Position numbers and translations under genes: made by a program. DNA of 49,631 bases from Ilumatobacteraceae bacterium. GTDB taxonomy: Bacteria > Actinomycetota > Acidimicrobiia > Acidimicrobiales > Ilumatobacteraceae. Under the pieces are notes generated by a model. That model ran no database searches and was not told where the DNA came from. It saw only the letters and a list, made by a program, of their open reading frames with translations. How positions within the stretch are numbered: position 1 is the first letter of the stretch; every line of letters starts with the position of its first letter. The DNA lies in assembly GCA_016463775.1 (NCBI GenBank), contig JAEMQQ010000009.1, forward strand, positions 1-49,631, in the 5' to 3' direction. Of the stretch, positions 34,198 to 42,456 are shown in pieces.

Positions 34198-34979
34198 ACC
34201 AGTCGCGTCAATTCCCTGACTGGGTGTTCAACGGGGCGACGCCGTTTCAATCCCGCCTGCGTCGCGTCGTGCGACCACTCGCGCGGGCGGCGTGGCGTTT
34301 CGAGTTGGACGGTTTCGAGCGTCTGCCCGCCAACGGTGCGGCGATCTTGTGTGCCAACCATGTCAGTTTCTTGGATTCGGCCGTACTGATGGTGCTCGCC
34401 CCCCGCAACATTTCGTTCATCGGCAAGAGCGAGTACATGGACTCGTGGAAGACACGCTGGTTCCTGCCGAAGGTCGGCATGATTCCGATCGATCGCAGCG
34501 GTGGGGAGAAATCCCACGCCGCACTCGAGGCAGCCGAGCGCGTGCTGCGTCGCGGTGAGTTGTTCGGTATGTTTCCGGAAGGTACCCGTAGCCGTGACGG
34601 CATGCTCTACAAGGGCCACACGGGGGCTGCCCGACTGGCGGTGAAACTCGGCTGCCCGATCTTTCCGATTGGCATCGTCGGTACGCGCGAGATCCAACCG
34701 CCCGGTGCCGCCCGACCCCGTTTGGGTGGCGTGGTCAAGATTTCGGTTGGTCGGCCGATCGACGCTGCGCACTATGCCGCCCGTGACAACGACCCACTGC
34801 TCTTTCGTGAAATCACCGATGAACTGATGTTCGAAATTCGTGCACTGTCCGGTCAGGTGTACCGCAACACGTATGCAACCAAGCGGCGCTCCGAAACGAT
34901 CGTTGCCGAAACGGCGGAGATTCCACGCTTCGAGGTCAAGCAAACACCCGATACGCAGAATTTGGCGAGCGTAGAATAA
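34194..34979 (+). CDS. plsC: 1-acyl-glycerol-3-phosphate acyltransferase (PlsC family)
   Basis: Acylates lysophosphatidate to phosphatidate. The 261-residue product has the catalytic NHVSFLD (NHx4D), the glycerol-phosphate FPEGTRSRDG and the third block IPIDRSGGEKS. A hydrophobic segment (AVLMVLAPRNISFI) suggests membrane association. It starts with GTG 34194 inside the mshC stop (GTGA). Its own TAA shares a T with the -10 of thrS. Confidence 0.9.
   Translation: MNQSRQFPDWVFNGATPFQSRLRRVVRPLARAAWRFELDGFERLPANGAAILCANHVSFLDSAVLMVLAPRNISFIGKSEYMDSWKTRWFLPKVGMIPIDRSGGEKSHAALEAAERVLRRGELFGMFPEGTRSRDGMLYKGHTGAARLAVKLGCPIFPIGIVGTREIQPPGAARPRLGGVVKISVGRPIDAAHYAARDNDPLLFREITDELMFEIRALSGQVYRNTYATKRRSETIVAETAEIPRFEVKQTPDTQNLASVE
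34972..34977 (+). promoter_or_regulatory. -10 hexamer TAGAAT of thrS
   Basis: TAGAAT ends nine bases before ATG 34987 and its last T is the first base of the plsC stop TAA (34977-34979). The leader would be about 2-3 nt at most. AAAGG follows it (34978-34982). Confidence 0.5.
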
Positions 34980-34986
34980 AGGCTGC

Positions 34987-36963
34987 ATGTCAGCAGCGAT
35001 GATCGACGTTCGGCTTCCGGACGGTTCGACGAAGCAAATACCGAGTGGTGCGACTTCTGCCGACCTCGCAGCAGTCATCGGCCCACGACTGGCCAAGGCA
35101 GCGGTGGCCGCCATCGTCAACGATCGCGAAACCGATCTGCACGCACCACTGCATGCCGGTGACCGCGTGGCCATCATCACAGCCGACAGCGACGCCGGTC
35201 GTCATGTGTTGCGGCACTCGACGGCGCACGTGCTGGCGCAGGCCGTCCTGCAGTTGTTCGTTGGCACGAAGTTCACGGTGGGCCCCGCGATCGTCGACGG
35301 CTTCTATTACGACTTCGAATTACCGGGTGGTCGCACGTTCACCGAAGACGACCTGCTGACGATCACCCAACGGATGAACGAGATCGTCGAGGCGAATCAA
35401 CCGTTCCTTCGTTCAGAGCTCTCGCCATCAGCCGCTTTGGCGTTGTTTGCCGATCAGCCGTACAAGTGCGAGATCATTCAGCGCGTTACGGCGGGCAGTG
35501 CCGACGCCGATGACGCTGGCGAAGTTGCCGGGGGCGACTCGGTCAGTGTGTATCGCAACGGTGACACGTTCGTCGACCTATGTCGCGGCCCCCACGTGCC
35601 AAGCACCGGTCGACTGCCACATTTTGCGTTGATGAAGGTTGCCGGTGCCCACTGGCGCAGCAACGAAAAAGGCCCAACCCTGCAACGCATCTACGGCACC
35701 GCGTGGGAATCAAAGGCCGCCCTGCAAGAACATCTCGTGCGGCTCGAAGAAGCCGAGAAGCGCGACCATCGACGACTCGCCGTCGAAATGGATTTGTTGT
35801 CGTTCCCCCCCGAACTTGGCGCCGGTCTGGCCGTCTGGCATCCGAAGGGCGCCACTGTGCGCAAAATCATGGAGGACTACAGTCGCGAGCGTCACCAAAA
35901 TGGCGGCTATCAATTCGTGTACACGCCGCATTTGGCGAATGCGAATCTGTTCGAAACTTCCGGACACCTGGATTTCTACAAAGACGGCATGTATCCGCCG
36001 ATGGAGATGGACAACGGCACGTATTACCCCAAGCCGATGAATTGTCCGATGCACTGCCTCATCTATCGCGACCGCCAACGTAGTTATCGCGAATTACCAC
36101 TGCGGCTCTTTGAATTGGGCACGGTCTATCGCTACGAACGGGCCGGCACCCTGCACGGCTTGCTGCGTATCCGCGGTTTTACCCAGGATGACAGCCACAT
36201 TTTTTGCACGCAAGAACAGCTCGCGGACGAAATTGGCTCGCTCCTGGGCTTCGTCCTGTCGGTGCTGCGTCGTTTCGGCTTCGACGATTTTTCGTACAAG
36301 CTCTCCACCCGCAACGTCGACAAGTCGATCGGGTCAGACGACCTGTGGGAGCAAGCGACCACCGCATTGCGGGCGTCACTCGACAAACTCGGTGTGCAGT
36401 ACACGATTGGTGAACGCGAAGCGGCGTTCTACGGCCCGAAGATCGACATCGACGTGCGCGATGCCATCGGGCGAAAGTGGCAACTCTCCACGATCCAAGC
36501 CGACTTTCAGCTGCCCGAACGCTTCGGGCTGGAATACGTCGGTGCCGACAACCAGCGTCACCGTCCGATCATGTTGCACCGGGCATTGTTCGGCTCCGTT
36601 GAGCGATTCTTTGGTGTGCTGCTCGAGCACTACGGCGGCTCATTCCCCACCTGGTTGGCGCCGGTGCAGGTGCGGGTGTTGCCGGTGACGAGTGCCCATG
36701 AAGCACATGTGGCCACCCTGGTTGCACAACTCGCCGCCGAAGGTTTCCGGGTGGATACTGCAGTGGCTGATGAACAACTCGGCAAACGTATTCGGGCCGC
36801 CAAACTCGAGCGCATCCCGTACGTGCTGGTGGTTGGTGACGATGACATCAAGGCAAATTCGGTTGGTGTCAACCCGCGGGGCGGGGAAGTGCAACGCGAC
36901 ACGCCATTCACTTCATTCATGCAGCGTCTGGCGGCCGATGTGCGCGAAGGCGCGGGGCACTAG
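34987..36963 (+). CDS. thrS: Threonyl-tRNA synthetase
   Basis: The 658-residue class II synthetase has an N-terminal TGS domain (about 1-65, VRLPDGSTKQIPSGATSADL), the second additional editing domain with HSTAHVLAQA, the catalytic core with MNCPMH (zinc ligand C353), FRYERAGTLHGLLRIRGFTQDD-like motif 2 (YRYE...RGFTQDD) and motif 3 (MLHRALFGSVERF), and the anticodon-binding domain ending in VGVNPRGGEV. ATG 34987 is used; ATG 34999 is also possible. No T-box leader exists. It heads the conserved thrS-HIT-pgsA-patA-pimA run. Confidence 0.95.
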   Translation: MSAAMIDVRLPDGSTKQIPSGATSADLAAVIGPRLAKAAVAAIVNDRETDLHAPLHAGDRVAIITADSDAGRHVLRHSTAHVLAQAVLQLFVGTKFTVGPAIVDGFYYDFELPGGRTFTEDDLLTITQRMNEIVEANQPFLRSELSPSAALALFADQPYKCEIIQRVTAGSADADDAGEVAGGDSVSVYRNGDTFVDLCRGPHVPSTGRLPHFALMKVAGAHWRSNEKGPTLQRIYGTAWESKAALQEHLVRLEEAEKRDHRRLAVEMDLLSFPPELGAGLAVWHPKGATVRKIMEDYSRERHQNGGYQFVYTPHLANANLFETSGHLDFYKDGMYPPMEMDNGTYYPKPMNCPMHCLIYRDRQRSYRELPLRLFELGTVYRYERAGTLHGLLRIRGFTQDDSHIFCTQEQLADEIGSLLGFVLSVLRRFGFDDFSYKLSTRNVDKSIGSDDLWEQATTALRASLDKLGVQYTIGEREAAFYGPKIDIDVRDAIGRKWQLSTIQADFQLPERFGLEYVGADNQRHRPIMLHRALFGSVERFFGVLLEHYGGSFPTWLAPVQVRVLPVTSAHEAHVATLVAQLAAEGFRVDTAVADEQLGKRIRAAKLERIPYVLVVGDDDIKANSVGVNPRGGEVQRDTPFTSFMQRLAADVREGAGH

Positions 36964-36971
36964 CCCGCATC

Positions 36972-37487
36972 ATGCTCGAACGTTTGTGGGCCGGTTGGCG
37001 CGCGGAGTACGTCTCGGGCTTCGGGCCGGAGGGCAACAACGCGCCAGGCAATGGTGAGTCGATTTTTTCGGGCATTCTCGCCAGTGGTTTGCCCGATACC
37101 GAGACCCACATCGTGCAGCGGGGGCCCACGTGTTTCGTCATTTTGAATGCGTACCCGTATGCGAGCGGCCACTGCCTCGTGTTGCCGTACCGACAAGTCG
37201 CCAATCTCGAAGATCTCACCGATGTCGAACGCGACGAACTGTGGTGCACCGTGCGTGACGCAACGCTGGCGCTCAAGTCGGCGTATGCACCAGCCGGGCT
37301 GAACGTGGGTCTCAATCTCGGGGCCGCGGCGGGCGGCAGCGTGGCCCAGCACCTGCACGTGCACCTCGTGCCACGTTGGGTGGGCGACACCAATTTCACG
37401 GCAACCATCGCCAATACCAAGGTGCTGTCCGAGGCACTGGCCAGCACCGCCACACGCCTGCGTGCGGCCTGGCCGCAGGGGAAGTAA
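36972..37487 (+). CDS. HIT-family hydrolase/phosphorylase (Ap4A phosphorylase-like)
   Basis: A 171-residue histidine-triad protein with HLHVHLVPRW (H127, H129, H131) and the upstream LNAYPYASGHCLVLPYR. The orthologous position in Mycobacterium, between thrS and pgsA, is held by Rv2613c, a diadenosine-tetraphosphate phosphorylase, so a dinucleotide polyphosphate substrate is plausible. It begins eight bases after thrS and is followed two bases after its stop by a small membrane protein. Confidence 0.87.
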   Translation: MLERLWAGWRAEYVSGFGPEGNNAPGNGESIFSGILASGLPDTETHIVQRGPTCFVILNAYPYASGHCLVLPYRQVANLEDLTDVERDELWCTVRDATLALKSAYAPAGLNVGLNLGAAAGGSVAQHLHVHLVPRWVGDTNFTATIANTKVLSEALASTATRLRAAWPQGK

Positions 37488-37489
37488 CG

Positions 37490-38020
37490 ATGGCTGACGA
37501 AGTTCGCGACGAACGTGCTGACGAAGTTCGCGACGAACGTGCTGACGAAGTTCGCGACGAACTTCCCGCCGACCTCGATGCGAGTGGTTATGTGGGGCCG
37601 TACCAATTCCCCGACAACAGCCGGCGACGAATTCCGGCGCTGATGTACCTCGTGATTGCCGCATTGTGCGCAGCAGCGTGGTTCTTCACGCAAGACAGTG
37701 ATACTGCGGTGGTCAACGACGGTTTTATATTTGCCGCCGCACTCTTTGCAGTGTTCGGTGCGTACGGGTTGTCCGCAGCGTGGCGAATGAAGGTCGATGA
37801 GCGCGATGCGTTGGTGCGCGCCACACAAGCAGTCGATTTTGCAGTTGGGCATGCGTCGGCCCAACAGGTGTGGCGTGGCGTGCGCAGTCGCCCGACATGG
37901 CGGGTGTTTTGCTACAGCAGTGAAGAGCCACCGTTGCAGCGTGGGCTCGTACTTGTCGACGCCGTTGATGGTCGCATCAAGGAATGTCTCGTCGAAGACA
38001 ATCCAGATCGCTTCAAGTAG
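37490..38020 (+). CDS. Two-helix membrane protein with an octapeptide repeat
   Basis: I do not recognise this 176-residue protein. The N-terminus carries three copies of an ADEVRDE(R/L) octapeptide encoded by a 24-bp tandem repeat, then ASGYVGPYQFPDNSRRR. Two membrane helices follow (ALMYLVIAALCAAAWFF and GFIFAAALFAVFGAYGLSAAW) and a cytoplasmic-looking C-terminal domain of about 80 residues with RATQAVDFAVGHA and VFCYSSEEPPLQRGLVLVDAVDG. Its place between the HIT gene and pgsA suggests a link to phosphoinositide lipid synthesis, but that is only position. The stop TAG starts the -10 of pgsA. Confidence 0.75.
   Translation: MADEVRDERADEVRDERADEVRDELPADLDASGYVGPYQFPDNSRRRIPALMYLVIAALCAAAWFFTQDSDTAVVNDGFIFAAALFAVFGAYGLSAAWRMKVDERDALVRATQAVDFAVGHASAQQVWRGVRSRPTWRVFCYSSEEPPLQRGLVLVDAVDGRIKECLVEDNPDRFK
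37493..37564 (+). repeat. 24-bp tandem repeat, three copies, coding
   Basis: Units at 37493-37516, 37517-37540 and 37541-37564. The first two are identical and the third differs at one base near its end. The period is a multiple of three, so copy changes would keep the frame of the membrane protein above. Confidence 0.9.
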
Positions 38021-38023
38021 GCT
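38018..38023 (+). promoter_or_regulatory. -10 hexamer TAGGCT of pgsA, starting with the upstream stop codon
   Basis: The TAG stop (38018-38020) of the membrane-protein gene is the first half of TAGGCT, which ends six bases before the pgsA GTG 38030. A leaderless start is predicted. Confidence 0.5.
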
Positions 38024-38029
38024 TGACGC

Positions 38030-38719
38030 GTGTTTGACGGCAAATTTCGTGTGCACGTCGACAAATATGTGCGTCCCGTCGGCGTCACGCTGACGCGCAC
38101 CAAGATCACCCCCGACCACCTCACGATCGTGGGGCTCGTCATCTCCATTGCTGCAGCCGTCACGATCGGGGCGGGCTACCTGCGCTTTGGCCTGCTGCTC
38201 GTGGTGGCCGCCGCCCTGCCCGACATGCTCGACGGAGCCCTCGCCAAAGCATCCAACGTGTCGAGCCAGCGCGGTGCGTTCTTTGACTCGACCATCGATC
38301 GCATCACCGACGGGTTCATGCTCGGCGGGGTGGCCTGGTATCTCGGTGATACCCGCGGTGGCACGGCGGCGGTATTGCCGTTTGCGGTGATGGCCGTGTC
38401 GTCACTGATTTCATATCAGCGCGCCAAGGCCGAGTCACTCGGCCTGCAGGCCAAGGGTGGCTTGATGGAGCGCGCCGAACGCATCGTCATTTTGTGCGTT
38501 GGGCTGCTGTTTGACTCGGGCTTGTATTGGGTCATGTGGGCCATGCTGGTGTTGGTGTCGATCACCGCCGTGCAACGCTTCGTGAAAATTTGGCGTCAGG
38601 CGGCGGTGGCGCCGGTGACTGCCGCGCGATTGCACACTCGTCGCACGCGTCGCGCATCACGCCGAGCCGCATTTGCCGATCGTCGTGCTCGCATGTCGTC
38701 GCGACGCCGCGATGCCTGA
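38030..38719 (+). CDS. pgsA: Phosphatidylinositol phosphate synthase PgsA (CDP-alcohol phosphatidyltransferase)
   Basis: The actinobacterial enzyme of this locus joins CDP-diacylglycerol to inositol phosphate, the first step to PI and PIMs. The 229-residue protein has about six membrane helices and the family motif D65-x2-D68-G-x2-A72-K73-x8-G82-x3-D86-x3-D90. The position after the alanine is usually arginine but is lysine here (K73). The C-terminus is extremely basic (RRTRRASRRAAF...). The call is based on the motif plus the thrS-HIT-pgsA-patA-pimA order. GTG 38030; the 3' end overlaps patA by eight bases. Confidence 0.88.
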   Translation: MFDGKFRVHVDKYVRPVGVTLTRTKITPDHLTIVGLVISIAAAVTIGAGYLRFGLLLVVAAALPDMLDGALAKASNVSSQRGAFFDSTIDRITDGFMLGGVAWYLGDTRGGTAAVLPFAVMAVSSLISYQRAKAESLGLQAKGGLMERAERIVILCVGLLFDSGLYWVMWAMLVLVSITAVQRFVKIWRQAAVAPVTAARLHTRRTRRASRRAAFADRRARMSSRRRDA

Positions 38720-39602
38720 CGACCGCAACCCGGGTATCGCCTTCCGTCTTGCCAACCTGTTGGGCGCCACCACACCAGCGGTGGTCTCGCACGTTGCCGC
38801 TTTGTCGCTCGGTGGTCTTGGCGCCATTGCGATGCGCAACGAACGAAAAATGGTTGAGCGACATCAGCGCCGGGTGTCACCACGCTTGAACGCGTTGCAG
38901 ATGCAACGTCGTGTCAACGATGCATTCCAGAGTTACCTGCGCTACTACCTCGAAACGTTTCGTATCGCGTCGCTGTCGCCGAGAGAAATCGACGCGGGCT
39001 TCAGCCTCGAAGGTTTCGTGCACATCGAGCAAGGCCTGGCGGGGGGCAAGGGCGTGATTCTCGCCTTGCCGCACGTGGGTGGCTGGGAGTGGGCCGGGCG
39101 GTGGTTGGCGCAACGCGGTCTGCGGGTCAGTGCGGTCGTCGAGGTCCTGGAAAATGAGGAGGCCTACGAAGCGTTCCTTGCCGTGCGACTGGCACTCGGA
39201 GTCGACGTGATTCCGCTCGACGAGCACGCTGGTGTCGCGGTGCAGGAGGCCTTGCGCGCCAATCATGTCGTGGTGCTGATGAGTGATCGGGACATCCAGC
39301 GCAACGGGGTAGAGGTCGACTTCTTCGGGGAGCGCACCACCGTGCCGGCCGGACCAGCGTTTTTTTCCCTCCGTATCGGATCACCGATCATCCCTGCCGC
39401 GGCGTACTTCACGCGACGGGTCGACGGCCATCACGCTGTCGTGCGGCCACCGATCGTGTTCGAGCGGGCCGGTGGTCTGCGTGACGACATGCAGCGTCTC
39501 ACCCAGTTGCTGGTGGCGGAGTTGGAAACGCTCATCCGCCGCGCACCCGAACAGTGGCACCTGTTCTCACCGAATTGGCCGAGCGACCCCGGTTACGCGT
39601 AG
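38712..39602 (+). CDS. patA: Phosphatidylinositol mannoside acyltransferase (PatA-like, LpxL/HtrB superfamily)
   Basis: PatA acylates the mannose of PIM. The 296-residue protein belongs to the lysophospholipid-acyltransferase-like LpxL group, with the catalytic Hx4E in PHVGGWEWAG (H121, E126) and MSDRDIQRNGVEVDFFGE plus PAGPAFFSLRIGSPIIPA as further blocks. The PIM assignment comes from its place between pgsA and pimA. It overlaps pgsA by eight bases at its 5' end and the convergent LLM gene by ten at its 3' end. Confidence 0.85.
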   Translation: MPDDRNPGIAFRLANLLGATTPAVVSHVAALSLGGLGAIAMRNERKMVERHQRRVSPRLNALQMQRRVNDAFQSYLRYYLETFRIASLSPREIDAGFSLEGFVHIEQGLAGGKGVILALPHVGGWEWAGRWLAQRGLRVSAVVEVLENEEAYEAFLAVRLALGVDVIPLDEHAGVAVQEALRANHVVVLMSDRDIQRNGVEVDFFGERTTVPAGPAFFSLRIGSPIIPAAAYFTRRVDGHHAVVRPPIVFERAGGLRDDMQRLTQLLVAELETLIRRAPEQWHLFSPNWPSDPGYA

Positions 39603-40510
39603 GCCGCGAACAAGTTGGTGACACCCTTGGCTTGACCGCCGTCAACGGCTGACATCACCGCCACGGGCATCACCCCAGTCGCCCACCAGGCGCTGATGCG
39701 TTCTCGCACGAGGTCGGCAGGCCCCGACATCGTGCAATCATCCAGCCATTCGTCGCTCATCACGGCAGTGAGTGCTTCGCCGAGCTGGTCTCGTGCCGCA
39801 GTTTTCAGCACCTCTTCGAATTTGTCGACCTGCGCGTCGTAGCCGCTGGCGCGCCAGTAGTTGCGGTAATTCGGCAGCGTTGCATACATCACGAGCGTGC
39901 GACGGTTGACGGCCCGGGCAGCCTCGATGTCGTCGGCGATCACCGTCGGGATCATGTTTGCCAAGAAAAACTTCGAGCGACGCTCGGCAGGAATGCGCGC
40001 CACCTGGGTGGGTATCGCTCGCAACGAGGCGTTGGCCCACAGTGCACCGTCACCGATTTCGATGGCCAAGTCGAGCATCTTGTCGCGCAAGGTGGCGAGA
40101 TATATCGGTGGCAATGAACCGCCGAATTTTTCGTTGGCCCGCATCGCCGCGACGTACTCACGGATGTCGCTGAGCGGTTTTCCGGTGGCGACACCCAGGC
40201 GCTGCACCACTGGTCCGTGGCTTACTCCGACGCCGAATGCAAAGCGTCCACCAGAAATTTCTTGGATGTGCGAGGCGGTGTTGCCGGCTTCGAAGGCGTG
40301 GGCGAGGTAGATCGGCTGAATTGACGTGAAATATTGCAGGGTGGTGGTGGCGTGGGCCAGTGACACGCACAGAGACATTGCTGCACCAAGGCTCGGGCAG
40401 GCCACATGGGTGAAGCCCCGATCTTGTGCGTCGCGCGCCAACTGCAGCACACCACCACGGCGGGTGGGCGATGCCACGAGCGAGATCGCGGGAAGTTGGG
40501 CGGAGGTCAT
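39593..40510 (-). CDS. Luciferase-like (LLM) F420-dependent oxidoreductase
   Basis: A 305-residue TIM-barrel protein of the bacterial luciferase-like superfamily. SISGGRFAFGVGVSHGP-type sequence (here EISGGRFAFGVGVSHGP) is the flavin/F420 contact region, and the N-terminal half starts with LARDAQDRGFTHVACPS. Actinobacterial members mostly use F420, which fits npdG elsewhere in the window, but FMN use cannot be excluded. It is inserted in reverse orientation between patA and pimA, genes that are adjacent in mycobacteria. Start ATG 40510. Confidence 0.85.
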   Translation of the reverse strand: MTSAQLPAISLVASPTRRGGVLQLARDAQDRGFTHVACPSLGAAMSLCVSLAHATTTLQYFTSIQPIYLAHAFEAGNTASHIQEISGGRFAFGVGVSHGPVVQRLGVATGKPLSDIREYVAAMRANEKFGGSLPPIYLATLRDKMLDLAIEIGDGALWANASLRAIPTQVARIPAERRSKFFLANMIPTVIADDIEAARAVNRRTLVMYATLPNYRNYWRASGYDAQVDKFEEVLKTAARDQLGEALTAVMSDEWLDDCTMSGPADLVRERISAWWATGVMPVAVMSAVDGGQAKGVTNLFAAYA

Positions 40511-40544
40511 GGTGTGGGCGCCCGTGGTTCGACGGTGCGTTTCC

Positions 40545-40555
40545 TACCGTACCGT
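40545..40555. promoter_or_regulatory. Overlapping -10 hexamers in the LLM/pimA divergent gap
   Basis: TACCGTACCGT holds two plus-strand TACCGT hexamers (40545-40550, 40550-40555) and a minus-strand TACGGT (40551-40546). TACCGTA at 40545-40551 is the reverse complement of the TACGGTA core between inhA and npdG. Confidence 0.45.
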
Positions 40556-40571
40556 GAACGGGGTGGGGACG

Positions 40572-41891
40572 ATGCCGTCAGAGCAGCGACGCAACGACAT
40601 GTTGCGCATCGCCATGGTGAGCCCGTACAGCCTCACCATTCCCGGTGGAGTCCAGCACCAGGTCCTCGGTTTGGCGCGTGAACTGCGCCGAATGGGCCAC
40701 GAGGTGCGCGTGCTCGGGCCCTGCGACGGGCCGCCACCCGAGCCGTTCGTTACACCACTCGGCAACAGCTTGCCGACGGCCGCCAATGGTTCATCGGCGC
40801 CACTGGCACCCGACCCGTCGGCGGCACTGCGCACGTTGCGGGCACTCAACGACGAAGCATTCGACATCCTGCATTTGCACGAACCGATGGCGCCCGGCCC
40901 CACGCAAACCGCGCTGATGTTGCGGCTCGCGCCGATGGTCGGCACGTTCCACGCAGCGGGCGATATCGCCTGGTACCGCCGCGTGCGCAAAGGCGTCGAG
41001 TGGTTGGGCACCCATCTCGACCATCGGGTGGCGGTCTCGGTGGCTGCGCGCGATATGGCGGCGCGACATGTGGGTGGCACTTTTGAAGTCTTGTACAACG
41101 GCATCGACGTTGAGACGTATCGCCGCCCCCATGTAACGCGCGAGCCAACACCGACCATCCTGTTTTGCGGGCGACACGAGCCGCGCAAAGGCCTCGAGGT
41201 ATTGCTCGATGCGTTCTTGTTGATGCCGAATCATCACCGGCTCTGGGTGTGTTCCGATGGCCCGCAGATCGCCGATGTGCGCAAGCGCTACAGCCGCGAT
41301 CCGCAGGTTGCGTCGCGTATCGAATGGCTCGGGCAGGTGTCTGAGCCAGAAAAGTTGGATCGCTTGGCGCGCTGCAGCGTGTTCTGCGCGCCGTCGTTGC
41401 ACGGTGAGTCGTTCGGTTTGGTGTTGCTCGAGGCAATGGCGGCCCAGACGCCGGTCGTGGCCAGCGACATTGACGGGTACCGCGACGTCGTCACCGACGA
41501 TCAGGACGGTGTGCTCGTGCCGCCGGGTGATGCAGCGGCACTGGCGCACGCACTACTCACGGTCATCGATGATGCCCAACTCGGCCAGCGTCTCGTGCGG
41601 GGTGGCGACGCGCGGGCCGCGCAATTGTCGATGCATGCGCTCGCGCGGCGATACCTCGAAATTTATCGAGAGGTGCTCATTGCCGAAGCCGAGGAACGCA
41701 TCGTGGTGCAACCAAGCACTCTCGTGCGCTACTTCGAGGACCGACTTTTGCGTCGCCCACGATTCGCACAATTTTCACAGAATATGGTCGACAGCCTGAC
41801 CGACTCCGTCAACGACACCATGAATACGCTGCGTGACAAGTCACAACTGTGGCGTGAACGCGTCACTGGTGAGCGCTCGGACGACGAGTAA
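40572..41891 (+). CDS. pimA: Phosphatidylinositol alpha-mannosyltransferase PimA (GT4)
   Basis: PimA adds the first mannose from GDP-mannose to phosphatidylinositol. The GT-B protein carries RIAMVSPYSLTIPGGVQHQV (N-terminal loop), FCGRHEPRKGLEVLLDAF (nucleotide-binding strand) and PSLHGESFGLVLLEAMAAQTPVVAS (GT4 E-x7-E). A 60-70 residue C-terminal tail after the catalytic domain is charged and helical. ATG 40572 gives 439 residues. GTG 40554 and ATG 40599 (just before RIAMVSPYS, nearest to mycobacterial PimA) are alternatives. It is separated from patA by the reversed LLM gene. Confidence 0.88.
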   Translation: MPSEQRRNDMLRIAMVSPYSLTIPGGVQHQVLGLARELRRMGHEVRVLGPCDGPPPEPFVTPLGNSLPTAANGSSAPLAPDPSAALRTLRALNDEAFDILHLHEPMAPGPTQTALMLRLAPMVGTFHAAGDIAWYRRVRKGVEWLGTHLDHRVAVSVAARDMAARHVGGTFEVLYNGIDVETYRRPHVTREPTPTILFCGRHEPRKGLEVLLDAFLLMPNHHRLWVCSDGPQIADVRKRYSRDPQVASRIEWLGQVSEPEKLDRLARCSVFCAPSLHGESFGLVLLEAMAAQTPVVASDIDGYRDVVTDDQDGVLVPPGDAAALAHALLTVIDDAQLGQRLVRGGDARAAQLSMHALARRYLEIYREVLIAEAEERIVVQPSTLVRYFEDRLLRRPRFAQFSQNMVDSLTDSVNDTMNTLRDKSQLWRERVTGERSDDE

Positions 41892-41894
41892 CCT
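41889..41894 (+). promoter_or_regulatory. -10 hexamer TAACCT of lemA, starting with the pimA stop codon
   Basis: The pimA TAA stop (41889-41891) is the first half of TAACCT. Seven bases separate it from the lemA ATG 41902, so lemA is probably leaderless. Confidence 0.5.
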
Positions 41895-41901
41895 TTCGGT
41901 G

Positions 41902-42456
41902 ATGAACGCACTCTGGATCTTGTTGGTCGTCGTGGCGCTCGTCGCCGTGTGGGTGGTGTTCTCGTACAACCGCCTCGTCAGCCGTCGCAACGAGGTGGAT
42001 AACGCCTGGTCGCAGATCGACGTGCAACTCAAACGCCGTTTGGACCTCATTCCGAATCTGGTCGAGACCGTCAAGGGTTACGCGGCGTTCGAAAAGAGTG
42101 CACTTGAAGCGGTCATCGAAGCTCGGTCAAGGGCCATGTCGGCTGCGCCCAACCCGGCCGCCCAAGGTGTCGCAGACATCGGGTTGACCGGTGCACTGCG
42201 CCAGTTGTTCGCCTTGTCCGAGGCGTACCCCGACCTGAAGGCCAACACCAACTTTTTGTCGCTGCAAGAAGAGTTGCAGAACACCGAAAGTCGTGTTGCT
42301 TTCGCCCGCCAGTTCTACAACGATGCCGTTGAGCGCTACAACAACACCACGCAATCGTTTCCCGGTGTTATTTTTGCCAAGTCGTTCAACTTCGCCGATC
42401 GCGAATATCTCGAGGCCGAGGCTGCAGCTGCAATACCGCCGTCGGTGAAGTTCTGA
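41902..42456 (+). CDS. lemA: LemA family protein
   Basis: LemA proteins are bitopic membrane proteins of uncertain role, often next to htpX. The 184-residue product starts with a membrane segment (ILLVVVALVAVWVVFSYN), then the conserved NRLVSRRNEVDNAWSQIDVQL-type region (RNEVDNAWSQIDVQLKRR), DLIPNLVETVKGYAAFE, and the C-terminal YNNTTQSFPGVIFAK and AIPPSVKF. It is intact. Its stop overlaps the predicted CTG start of htpX. Confidence 0.93.
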   Translation: MNALWILLVVVALVAVWVVFSYNRLVSRRNEVDNAWSQIDVQLKRRLDLIPNLVETVKGYAAFEKSALEAVIEARSRAMSAAPNPAAQGVADIGLTGALRQLFALSEAYPDLKANTNFLSLQEELQNTESRVAFARQFYNDAVERYNNTTQSFPGVIFAKSFNFADREYLEAEAAAAIPPSVKF

